NCBI GenBank assembly: GCA_003586115.2 | Contig: QVOM02000071.1 | Span: 1,446,033-1,510,032, forward strand | Reading direction: 5' to 3' | Source: Salvator merianae | Taxonomy: Eukaryota > Chordata > Lepidosauria > Squamata > Teiidae | Length of the DNA stretch: 64,000 nt | Notes under the pieces: generated by a model | Told to the model about the DNA's origin: nothing | Seen by the model: only the letters and a program-made list of their open reading frames with translations | The model's database searches: none | Translations under genes and position numbers: made by a program | Part shown: in pieces, positions 36,167 to 46,799 of the stretch | How the letters are laid out: the number at the start of each line of letters is the position of its first letter | Position numbering within the stretch: position 1 is the stretch's first letter

Positions 36167-38900
36167 CTAAAGCATCCCAGACAGATATCTGTCCAGCCTT
36201 TGCTTGAAGATCTCCAGCGAAGGAGAGCCCACCACCTCCTGTGGTAACCTGTTCCAGTGACTGATTGCCCTTACGGTCAGAAAGTTTTTCCTAATATCTA
36301 GCCTGTATCTACTCCCTTGAATTTTTATCCCATTGTTTCTAGTCCTTCCTTCTTGTGCAACTGAGAATAGGGCCAATCCTTCTGCACTGTGACAGCCCTT
36401 GAGATACTTGAAAACAGCTATCATATCTCCTCTCAGTCTTCTCTTCTGCAGGCTAAACATTCCTAGGTCCTTCAACCGTTCCTCGTAGGACATGGTTTGC
36501 AGACCACTCACCATTTTGGTCGCCCTTCTCTGAACTTGTTCCAGTTTGTCAATGTTCCCTTTTAAACTGGGGCGCCCAGAACTGGACACAATACTCCAGA
36601 TGAGGTCTGACGAAGGAAGAGTAAAGTGGGACAATTACTTCTCGTGATCTAGACTCTATACTCCTCTTGATACAGCCCAGGATGGTGTTTGCCTTTTTTG
36701 CAGCTGCATCACACTGTTGACTCATGTTTAATCTATGATCTACTAGTACACCCAGATCCTTTTCACATGTGCTGTTGCTCAGCGAGATTCCTCCCATTCT
36801 GTATTGGATATTGTCATTTTTCTTACCTAGATGTAAAACTTTGCATTTCTCCCTGTTAAATGTCATTCTGTTAGTTTCAGCCCACTGTTCAAGCTTGTCC
36901 AAATCATTTTGAATCCTCTCCTTCTCCTCCCTAGTGTTAGCAACCCCTCCTAGCTTTGTGTCATCTGCAAATTTGATCAGCGTCCCCTCGACACCTTCAT
37001 CCAGATCCTTTATAAAAATATTGAACAGCAATGGGCCCAAGACAGAGCCTTGCGGTACCCCGATCGAGACAGTCTTCCAATCGGATGTGTAGCCATCTAT
37101 GACCACTCTTTGAATACGCTCACTAAGCCAGTTATGAATCCACCTAACAGTTGTCCTGTCAATCCCATATTTGATCATTTTCTCAATAAGTATAGTATGA
37201 GACATCTTGTCAAATGCTTTGCTGAAGTCAAGATATACTATGTCCACAGCCTTTCCTTGATCGATCCATCCAGTAATTTTGTCATAAAAGGAAATGAGAT
37301 TAGTCTGGCATGACTTGCTTGTTATAAATCCATGTTGGCTCTGGTTAATTACTGCATTCCCATCCAAGTGTTCCCATATATTCTGTTTAATGATTTGTTC
37401 AAGTATCTTGCCTGGTATTGAAGTCAGACACCCAGTCCTGTAGTTGCCTGGGTCAGCCTTCTTTCCTTTTTTAAAGATAGGTACAACATTCGCCCTTCTC
37501 CAATCTTCTGGGACTTCTCCTGTTTTCCATGAGTTCTCAAATATCACAGAGAGTGGTTCAGCAATTATATCAGCTAATTCCTTCAGCACCCTAGGATGTA
37601 ATTCATCTGGGCCTGGAGACATGAATTCATTTAAGTTTGCTAAGTGTTCCCTAACCTTCTCCTTGTCCATACAGAGCCTTGATTCTCTTATTCCCTCAAC
37701 AGCACAGTGAAGGCCAACTGATGTTTCCTTTCCTTTCTGAGAGAAAACAGATGCAAAATAGGAGTTCAGAAGTTCTGCCTTCTGAATGTCGTTTTTGACC
37801 AAATCACCCTTCTCATTCTGTAAAGGTCCTATAGCTTCTTTGACTTTTCTTTTGCTTCTGACATACCCCCAAAACCCTTTTTTATAGTTTTTGGCCTCTC
37901 TTGCGATCCTCAATTCATTTTTAGCTTTAGCCTTTCTGACACTTATCCTGCAGTTCCTGCAGATTGCATTATATTCTTCTTTTGATATGTCCCCCTCTTT
38001 CCATTTTTTAAACATTGTTTTTTTTTTTAGCAAGTGATTAAGTTCAGGGTTCATCCACCCTGGTCTCTTTAGATGCTTGCCATTCTTTCTACTTTTAGGA
38101 ATTGTTAAAGATTGTGCCTCTAGAATCTCCTTTCTCAAAATTTCCCATCCTTCCTGGACATTTCTGTCCTTTAAGACTTCCAGCCAATGGATCCTTCCTA
38201 CCCTCCTTCTGAGTCCATCAAAATCTGCTCCTCTGAAGTCTAACCTTGAAGTCTGAGTCCTCTCAGATCTTCCTCCTTTTGTTATCCAAAACTCAATGAT
38301 AGCATGGTCACTGCCTCCCAGGGTCCCAGTCACCCTTACTTCCTCAACCATTTCCTCCCTGTTAGTAAGGATTAGGTCCAAGATAGCAGACCCCCTTGTT
38401 TTTTCCTCCATCCTTTGGAAAATGAAGTTATCTGCCAGAGAGGATAAGAATTTATTGGACCCGTGACTTTTGCCAGAGAGAGATTCCCAACAAATGTCCG
38501 GATAGTTAAAATCTCCCATAATCACTAGGTCGTGTTTCCCTGAGAGCTTGGCCATCTGATGTATAAATAGTTCATCCATATCTTCTGTTTGTCCAGGGGG
38601 TCTATAATAAACTCCTACAACAGTATCCTTTGTGTTGCTCTCTCCTTGTATTTTCACCCAAACGGTTTCTACAGGGCTTCCATTATCTGAAAGATTAATT
38701 TCTGTGGTGGTATATACTTTCCTTACATACAATGCAACACCTCCTCCCCTTTTATTAAGCCTGTTTTTTTTAAATAAGTTGTAGCCTTCGAGCTCTGTGT
38801 TCCAATCATGTGTATCATCCCACCAAGTTTCAGTTATGCCTATGACATCATATTTATTTTCCTGTGCTAGGATTTCCAGTTCTCCTTGTTTGTTTCCCAT
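36167..38900 (-). pseudogene. CR1 ORF2: endonuclease and reverse transcriptase, one frameshift
   Basis: From the ATG at 38900 the frame stays open for 783 codons to 36549. It then needs a one-base shift near 36550-36560 to continue in the frame 36634-36167 to the natural end (RLDRYLSGML). Comparison with the copy at 43800 suggests one extra base here. Endonuclease motifs: ITETWW (residues 22-27), GDFNYPD (129-135), SDH (197-199). RT: DFSKAFD (558-564), GVPQGSVLGP (614-623), catalytic FADD (644-647). The usual YRPVSLTS motif reads YRTGCLTS (488-495). The frame is also open upstream of this ATG to 39182 and includes LKCFYTNAQS, the start of the endonuclease fold, so the ATG at 38900 is probably not the true start. 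Confidence 0.9.
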
Positions 38901-39085
38901 GCTTTGCGCATTGGTATAGAAACATTTTAGTTTGCGACCAATGTCTCTTACAGGCTTGACTCCTCTAGTTTCCTTCCAAACTGTTTGTCTTTGTTCCTTC
39001 CTTTCATTTCTGGTAGCAAGATCCTTATCTGTATTTATTAGCTGCTTATCTTTCTCTGGACTTTTACTTCCCTTCCCCTTTCGCC

Positions 39086-40027
39086 CTAGTTTAAAGCTCT
39101 CCTGATGAGCGCAGCCAGTCTCCTGCCAAATATGTGCTTTCCTGTCTTTGTAAGATGGAGCCCATCTCTTGCAAGGAGTCCATCATATAAGTAGTTTAGT
39201 CCATGGTCTAGAAATCCAAATCTTTGCTGGTAGCACCATCGACGTAGCCAGTTGTTTACCTGTAGAATCCTGCTCCATCTACCTGTTCCACGGCCGTTCA
39301 CTGGGAGGATAGAAGAGAAGACAACTTGTGCTCCCAGTTCCTTCACTTTCCTGCCCAGGTCTTCAAAGTCTCTGCAGATAGTTTCAAAATTCCTTCCTGT
39401 GGTGTCATTTTTTCCTATATGTATTAGTAGGAACGGGCAATAGTCTGTAGGACTGAAGAGTCTTGGTAGCCTCTCGGTTACGTCTTTGATTCGTGCACCG
39501 GGAAGGCAGCACACTTCACTTGAGGTCATGTCAGGTCTGCACACAGCTGCCTCTGTTCCCCTCAATAAGGAATCCCCCACAACCACCACTCTCCTATTCT
39601 TCTTCACAGCTTCTCTTCTTTTTTTCGGTTCAAGAGGTTTCATATTGCACACCAAATCTTTCTGATCTTCCTGATTTTTCTTCTCCGTGAGAGCCTGGTA
39701 CCGGTTTTCAAGCTGTACAGTTGCTAACTTTCTCCTTATCCTCCTGCTTCTTTTGGTCACATGCTTCCAATCCTCAGCTTCCACAGGTTCTCTGATGTTG
39801 TCTTCTCCGTGATTATTTTGAAGTGCATCTTCCGTTCTATCCAGGAAGCTCTCCTTCTCCCTAATGAGCTTCAAAGTAGCCACTCTCTCCTCAGGTTCTT
39901 GCACTTTCTCTTACAGCAAAGACACATGCTCGCATTTGTGGCAGGTGTAATTAGGTTCCCCCTCTGGTAGAAGTATCATCATATTACACTCCTTGCAGGT
40001 AACTACAAAGCTTCTCTCTTTCTCCAT
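39086..40027 (-). pseudogene. CR1 ORF1: zinc-ribbon-like start plus SGNH esterase-like domain
   Basis: An intact stretch of 272 codons (39904-39086) carries an SGNH-hydrolase-like fold: GDSLL (residues 110-114, block I, nucleophile Ser), PGARIKDV (135-142), GKND (164-167, block III) and DGLHLT (247-252, block V, with Asp and His). Upstream, the same frame continues to an ATG at 40027 through one TAA at 39911-39913. This N-terminal part has two CxxC pairs (CKEC and CHKC), like a small zinc ribbon. Esterase-type ORF1 proteins are known in CR1-group LINEs and probably bind RNA or membranes. The single stop suggests recent inactivation. ORF1 ends inside the ORF2 frame. Confidence 0.85.
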
Positions 40028-40470
40028 GTTATCTAAAGCTGGTTGGTGTCCTCTTGTGAGATATGAAACAGTGTGGAGTACTTCCAATGTTGTTTAACTA
40101 AAATTTAATCTTCCTTTTTTCGTTGAATTATTTAAATTGTCACTTTAGGATAATTATTTTACTTTATTAAATTAAACAAAAAAGTGGCTACTTATTAAAT
40201 TATTTAGGTGTTTTAGCTTATTTTTACTTTTCCTTACAATTTAAATTCTCTTACTTGATACTTTTTGGAAGAAAAAAAAATCTAAATTAGTATTTTATAG
40301 TTTTATGACAGTAACGGTGCGCGGGCCACTGTTTTTCTCAGCTGATGGGAGTGGCCAAATATGCTAATCCCCTTCGTTAGCACCTCTTGGTGAGCAACAC
40401 TGAATGCCCTTTGTTAGCTCCTCTAGGTCACCAACAACAGTAAGCATCTCCTCCCTCGGACTATGTGCTC

Positions 40471-41439
40471 AGGCTAATTTAGGGGGAAAAAAATGCCCAC
40501 CTCCAGCAGCTACCCCAGACACAGCTAGTGCCCAACACCCTCTGTGAAACCCAGAGTATCCACTCCACAAACTTACCAGAGCCAAGTAGTTCTTCCCCCA
40601 AATTTCTTTTCCAAGTTCCTGGTCTCCGGATAGCAGCCTTCCTCCTCTTGAGAACACACTCACATGAGGATATACAAGAATGAACTCTAAGCATGTATGC
40701 ATAACAGATTCCATGGCAGTGACCCATGGAGCTGTCAATATTGTTCAAAGCATCTGTTGGGTTGTGAATGCACTCTAGTGATACCTTCTTGTGAGCTTTT
40801 CCAGGCCTTTTCAGTGTGCTTGAAGCTAGAAGCCAGTACCATATTTTGCAGGTTCTAATTCTGTAAGTAATTTATGCATTGTGAGATTACCTGCATTCTG
40901 CAGATTTTGAACCTGGCATTAATGAAATTCATTGGTTATACCAAGATTATATTTTTGTAAGAATATAAAATTTCAAATAGATTATAGATATAATATTGGA
41001 TTGCTGGCTCAATGCTTTTGCTCTTTTTGCCACCCACATTTTACTAACTTTGGGAGATCTTCTGGCTAAATGGAAGTTAAACAGTGCCTCCCTGACCTCA
41101 TTTTCCAAATCGCCTCAAGAGTTTGGTTAGGAGAATGATTGCATACCCCCAACATTAGACTTGCTTTCTGGTCTAGTACTCTCACCCACAATAACTCTGT
41201 GGAAGGCTCTGATTCACCTAGACATTCTAGTTCATTAGATTTTATCTCTTCTTTTATACTGAATTGTTATCAAGGTAATTCACAATAATAAGAAGAACAG
41301 GGAAAACAAATATAAATGTTCTGATCAATTAATGATCTGTGATCATACTATCAAGTGATAGCAAACAGATTTTGCTTTGACAGCGAATCGAAAATACGAA
41401 TTTCGTTCATGCACACCCCCAGTTTGGAACCAGTGTGTA
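40471..41439. other. Intron, possibly the outer CR1 leader
   Basis: No gene recognised. The part up to about 40740 may still be the CR1 5' leader. The remainder (40741-41439) is AT-rich and unassigned. Two overlapping minus-strand open stretches near 40469-40748 have no similarity to anything I know. Confidence 0.4.
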
Positions 41440-43020
41440 TATCTTAACCCTTCAAGATCATTGGATGTTATACTGCTGGATGACTGATTATTGAACCCAA
41501 AGCCCCTTTCATCTCAAGCACCCAGTCCTTCTCAATGCCCCCCCCCGGACCGCTTATTAACAATTCCAGAACTTCAAATTCACAACTGGATATTGTCACC
41601 TGGATCATTGCTAGCATGGAAAACCAAAGCTTCATGCAGCAATCTGTCAGAGTTTCTGTCTGAATTTTCTCTTATAGTCCTGCAAGAAACATGGCTACTA
41701 GAAGGGAACAACCCAATTGCTTTATCAGGATTCAAGACTTGGGTGTCACCTTCACACAAAATCAGGGAGAAAGGCCATCCCATTGGTGGCTTGGCCACTC
41801 TGGCTAAAGAGGAGTTTGGTTCCAGTAACATTGTTACACGGTCTGACATTCAAATTCTCAGCAGTGAACCTAAAGATAGTAGTCTTAAATGTTTATCTAC
41901 CTCTTTGTTCTTCTGTTTACTATTCTGCTGCTATTTGGGCACAACTGGAATAAATTATAGAGGATCTGCAGTTTGAATTTCCCAACTCATTAATTATAGC
42001 CTTGGGATACTTAAATGCAAGATTAGACCCTTCTATCCTGGAGATGGCTGCACAGTGCAATGTTTTAAAAGAATACTCAACTAATTTTGCTGCTTGGACT
42101 TCCAGAGACCCAAAATTCAACACTATCAGAATCCAAATGTTCACCACTATGTATAAATGTAGCCTACAAAAAGAACAAAAAGAACAATATTTTAATCTCA
42201 AACAGTGTCATAGATTGCATCTGTGGATCCATCAATAGGATCACCATTTTCATGGTATTTCTGTCTGAGTGAGAGAGGAGAGTGATCACCAGCCTGCCTC
42301 TAAAGTTTTTGGGTTCATTGAACTCATGGAGCCACACAGCTGATGATCCTTGGGCCCTTCAACACATGAACTCTTATCAGAACAAAAGACTGAAATGGTC
42401 CAAGGTCAACAGAGAAGAGTTATCTAAATATCTAAATTCAGACCAGGCAAGTATTTGGCATAGATTTATCAGCACAACCACTCAAAATGAGCCCTCAGCC
42501 TTAATGACATATAATTCCTTGTGCTCTGAACTAAAGAAATTCTTCTGGCAGAGGACTTGCCCAAGTAATTTCTATACCAGTGGACATTTCGACTATGAGT
42601 GTCTCTGTCTGAGAAAGATTAAACAATGAAACGCACTCAGAACAATCTTTCACAAGCCAGCAACTCTAAGATGCTTGCAATTAGAAACTACTACAGCTAA
42701 GAGGACCCCCTATGCAGTGCAACAATGGAAATAACTGGAAATAGTCTCACTTAGGAAAAAACTGGCCCTATTTGGCATTTAGTATCTGGCAAGACAAAGG
42801 AAATGAAATACATGCTTGTTGTTCCTATTCCAACCTTGATCTGGCAGAAATTTTACTCGCAACTCTTCAGGGAAATTGACTGTGAACCAATGCAATTCTG
42901 TCCAGGGTTACACAGACATTTGATAGTAGTTTTCCATTGTGGGCTCCAGTAAGCACACAAAAGTTAAAAATTCTCAAATAAAACTTGGCTCCCAGAGAAG
43001 ATTTTCTACCTCCTGAACTA

Positions 43021-44841
43021 TATTGACAAACTGGAACAAGTTCAGAGAAGGGCGACCAAAATGGTGAGTGGTCTGCAAACCATGTCCTACGAGGAACAGT
43101 TAAAGAACCTAGGAATGTTTAGCCTGCAAAAGAGAAGACTGAGAGGAGACATGATAGCTGTTTTCAAGTATCTGAAGGGCTGTCACAGTGCAGAAGGATT
43201 GGCCCTATTCTCAGTTGCGCAAGAAGGAAGGACTAGAAACAATGGGATGAAACTTCAAGGGAGTAGATACAGGCTAGATATTAGGAAAAACTTTCTGACC
43301 GTAAGGGCAATCAGTCACTGGAACAGGTTACCACAGGAGGTAACATAGAAACATAGAGTTGGAAGGGACCTCCTGGATCATCAAGTCCAACCCCCTGCTC
43401 AATGCAGGATTACCTAAACCATCCCCGATAAATGGCCATCCAGTCTCCACTTGAAGACCTCCATCGAAGGGGAACTCACCACCTCCTGCGGCAACCTATT
43501 CCACTGGTTGATCGTCCTTACTGTCATAAATTTTTTTCTAACATCTAATCTGAATCTTTTCCCCTGCACTTTCATCCCGTTGCTTCTAGTCCTTCCTTGT
43601 GCAAGTGAGAACAGGTCTGATCCTTCTGCACTGTGACAGCCCTTTAGGTATTTGTAGACAGCTATCATGTCCCCTCTCAGTCTTCTTTTTTGTAGGCTAA
43701 ACATTCCTAGTTCTTTTAACCGTTCCTCATAGGACATGGTTTGTAGACCATTCACCATCTTGGTAGCTCTCCTTTGAACCTGCTCCAGTTTGTCAGTGTC
43801 TTTTTTAAACTGGGGTGCCCAGAACTGGACACAGTACTCCAGATGAGGTCTGACCAAGGCAGAGTAGAGAGGGATAATAACTTCACGCGATCTGGACTCT
43901 ATGCTTCTCTTAATACACCCCAGGATTGTGTTTACCTTTTTTGCAGCTGCTTCGCACTGTTGACTCATGTTCAATCTATGATCTACTAGGACACCCAGGT
44001 CCTTTTCACATGTGCTGCTGCTCAGCCGGATTCCTCCCATTCTATATGTGTTTTTTTCATTTTTCTTGCCCGGATGTAGTACCTTGCATTTTTCCTTGTT
44101 AAATACCATTCTATTAGTTGCAGCCCATTGTTCAAGTTTTTCTAAATCTTTTTGAATCCTCTCTCTCTCTTCTCTAGTGTTAGCAACCCCCCCTAGCTTT
44201 GTGTCATCAGCAAATTTGATCAGTTTCCCCTCAACTCCCTCATCCAGATCATTTATAAAAATGTTAAACATAACTGGGCCCAGCACAGAGCCTTGGGGTA
44301 CACCGCTTGAGACTTTCTTCCAATTGGATGTGCAGCCATTTATAACCACTCTTTGAGTATGATCACTAAGCCAGTTATGAACCCACCTAACAGTTACCTT
44401 GTCAATCCCATATTTGATCATTTTTTCAATGAGGAGGTATGAGATACTTTGTCAAATGCTTTGCTGAAGGCAAGATATACTATGTCTACGGCATTTCCCT
44501 GATCAACCCATTCAGTGATTTTGTCATAGAATGAAATTAGATTAGTCTGACATGACTTGTTTGTTACAAACCCTTGTTGACTACGGTTAATTACTGAATT
44601 CCCGTCCAAATGCTGGCATACATGTTGTTTAATACTTTGTTCAAAAATCTTTCCTGGTATTGAAGTCAGGCTAACAGACCTGTAGTTCCCTGGGTCCGCC
44701 TTCTGATGGGCTGTCCTTCGCTGGAGGTCTTTGAGGAAAGGCTGGACAGATATCTGTCTGGGATGCTTTAGTGAATCCTGCATTGAGCAGGGGGTTGGAC
44801 TCAATGACCCTGGAGGTCCCTTCCAACTCTATGATTCTATG
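43021..44841 (+). mobile_element. CR1 LINE 3' fragment (outer), split by a second CR1
   Basis: Sense-strand CR1, 5' truncated at the C-terminal end of ORF2: IDKLEQVQRRATKMVSGLQT then KRRLRGDMIAVFKYLKG, reading to NRLPQEV at about 43342. The sequence then jumps to the inner, opposite CR1 and resumes at about 44704 with GGGCTGTCCTTCGCTGGAGG, the last ORF2 codons and the 3' terminal CTATGATTCTATGAT at 44827-44841. Its host LINE reads on across both borders (PPELY before, KCHTD after), so it inserted at about 43020/44842. Confidence 0.88.
43343..44703 (-). mobile_element. CR1 LINE 3' fragment (inner), antisense
   Basis: The 3' end is at 43343 (ACATAGAAACATAGAGTTGG, then GGGACCTCCTGGATCATCAA). 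The element reads upward through ORF2: a 335-codon frame (44421-43414) with GVPQGSVLGP, FADDTKL and HLEYCVQFWAPQFK, then, after a small frameshift at about 44420, the earlier RT part to KADPGNYRSVSLTSIPGK near 44700, where it is 5' truncated. It lies inside the outer CR1 and must be the later insertion. Confidence 0.9.
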
Positions 44842-45430
44842 ATATAAATGTCACACAGATAGATGGGCATCCGTATTAGCTGGTCTATTCACACACATTA
44901 ACAACTGTGGATGCATCCCTGAATTTTTCCATCATAGCCCCCATCTTTTTAAAAGGAGATAGAAGAAACTCCTGAAATTACAGGCCAATTAGTCTGCTAG
45001 ACATCGCCTTGAAATTATATGCCAAATATAATTACTCCTCATACTTGGGTATGTAGCAATTCCATACTAGCAGAAGAACAAACGGGCTTTGGGTCTGATG
45101 CTGCACCTTAGACAATTACTTTATCCTTCAATATTTGTATATCCTTTCAATATACAACGAAAGAAGGCCAATTCTTCTCTGCCTTTATTGATCTAAGTAT
45201 GACCTTTGATTCAGTTAATAGAGACCTTCTTTGGAGAAAGGTGGCAACCCTCAACAGGGATCCAAGACAACTATCCAAAGATCTTTTACACAAAACTCTC
45301 CTGACATTAATCAGCAGATATTGCAAGGCTCAGTATCAACAACCTGTATCAACGAGCCCAAATCTTTGGGAAAAAGAGAACGAGGCACAGTTGGTACCTG
45401 GAAGGGGAAAGAATAAAACATAATTCCTGG

Positions 45431-45959
45431 TGCTTACATGTCAAGAAACCTGTATAGCGTTCATCAACAGGATTTAATTCCTTGAACCAGCTATTTAATT
45501 GCAGACATCCTGGCACTCCCAATCTAATTCTCACGGTGTTTTCAGTCAAATTTATACCTATGTTGACTTAGAATTGGGGTGGGGTATCATTTAAGTATAA
45601 TCTTGTGATTGATTTCTTTATACTGGGTGGCAGCCAGATGCTTTTTCTGCAATTTCCCCAATTTAGTTTGAGACTTGTTAGTGAGTTGCTGTCATGTTCA
45701 ATTGTGGTTTTATATAGTGTAGAAACCATGAAACATACATCTATGTTATATTCTTAAAATAAGAAATACATATTACTCTTAAATTTCTTCTTTCTTTGAC
45801 CTCTGGTGGTCTCCTCTTTACCCTGATGTCTTTCTTCTCTTTCAGTCCTCGAAACCTGTGGTTAGTGTAGTGTTCTCCATGTTCTGTAGTTAGTCAATAA
45901 CTACAGAATAATTTGTCACTGTCTTATCTCTTAGCAGAATAATCATTTCTTATCACTTA
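45431..45959. other. Intron, no gene recognised
   Basis: AT-rich sequence between the uncertain LINE and the antisense L1. It may contain the decayed 3' part of the former, but no tail was identified. Confidence 0.4.
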
Positions 45960-46757
45960 ACAGAATAGTCAATTTGTCAGAATAGTCAATAATGTTTGAA
46001 TCTTTGTTATTTTCCAAAGTTGTACACATACAAGTCTTGTTGCTGTAATCTTATATTTTAATAATACATCATACTTCTCCAACTCTTTGTCAGTCATACC
46101 CAACAGAAAAAAATCAGGTTCCCACTGGAATTGTATCTTTTTCATCACATTTCCAGCACTTATTAGATACATCTTTATAAATCTTTGATAATCTTTGTGG
46201 AGTCATCTGTATGCCATCTGCACATCATTTTGTAAAAAAATTACTTAAGATTATAGCATAATGCAAACTTTAAATGTCTATTGTACATTTTCCATATTGT
46301 TCCAATTGTATGGTTCCTTCCCCATTTCACCACTCAGTCTTTTACTTGTTCTTGCTACATTTCAATTTTTAACAATATAAACAGTGTAGCAATTGGCCCT
46401 CTTTTCCCTAAACTTAATTATTTTTCTCTTTTATAAATTGAAAATTCTATCTATCTATCTAATTTAAAGCATTGCACCAATTGTGAATACAAAATCTGTT
46501 GTACATCATTACCTTCTATTGCCAATTGCTCCCTTGATTTCATAACAAAGTCACCCTTTTCCTCATTCCAAGATAATGAATCTTTGTTAAGTTAACCATT
46601 CTTTTTTTTTGTCTCCAGTTCTCTAAAATGTGCTTTGAACAGTGACATCCAGAGCAGTATTTTTTCATAAAGCCTGTTTTTATACTAACTCCACACTTTT
46701 AACAATACATTTCTCACAAAGTGGTTCTTAAAAGCAACATTTACTTTATCATACTAG

Positions 46758-46799
<42 letters not shown>

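Larger units (their letters stand above)
36103..40470 (-). mobile_element. CR1 LINE, nearly complete, both ORFs
   Basis: CR1 retrotransposon on the minus strand. The 3' end at 36103 has the family signature (TCATAGAATCATAGAGTTGG, GGGACCTCCAGGGTCATCGA). It is followed upward by ORF2 (36167-38900 plus an upstream extension) and ORF1 (39086-40027), then an AT-rich and GC-mixed leader whose outer edge is uncertain (about 40470, possibly 40740). Few lesions are seen: one frameshift in ORF2, one nonsense codon in ORF1 and one altered RT motif. It appears to be the youngest LINE in the window. Three other CR1 copies of the same group lie at 43020-44841 (two, nested) and 63688-64000. Confidence 0.93.
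41440..45430 (+). mobile_element. LINE of uncertain clade, interrupted by nested CR1 copies
   Basis: Endonuclease landmarks: SLIVLQETWLLEGNNPIALS, FKTWVSPSHK and KGHPIGGLATL (41660-41805), then YLNARLDPSILEMAAQCN (about 42005-42060) and RRVITSLPLKF (about 42275). An inter-domain region follows to DFLPPELY (about 43000-43022). The RT resumes after the nested insertion at 44842: KCHTDRWASVLAGLF, then NYRPISLLD-like (about 44975), and FFSAFIDLSMTFDSVNRDLL (about 45170-45230). There are many stops. The motifs resemble neither CR1, L2, L1 nor Bov-B in this window, so a distinct non-LTR clade is likely, but I cannot name it. Confidence 0.6.

Noticed and set aside
37050..37710. Plus-strand open stretches of 87-88 codons
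   Set aside because: Antisense shadows of the CR1 ORF2 coding sequence.
46757..46799. CRISPR-like or regulatory regular repeat
   Set aside because: It is a plain (TA)n microsatellite without spacers. No CRISPR array exists anywhere in this eukaryotic window.
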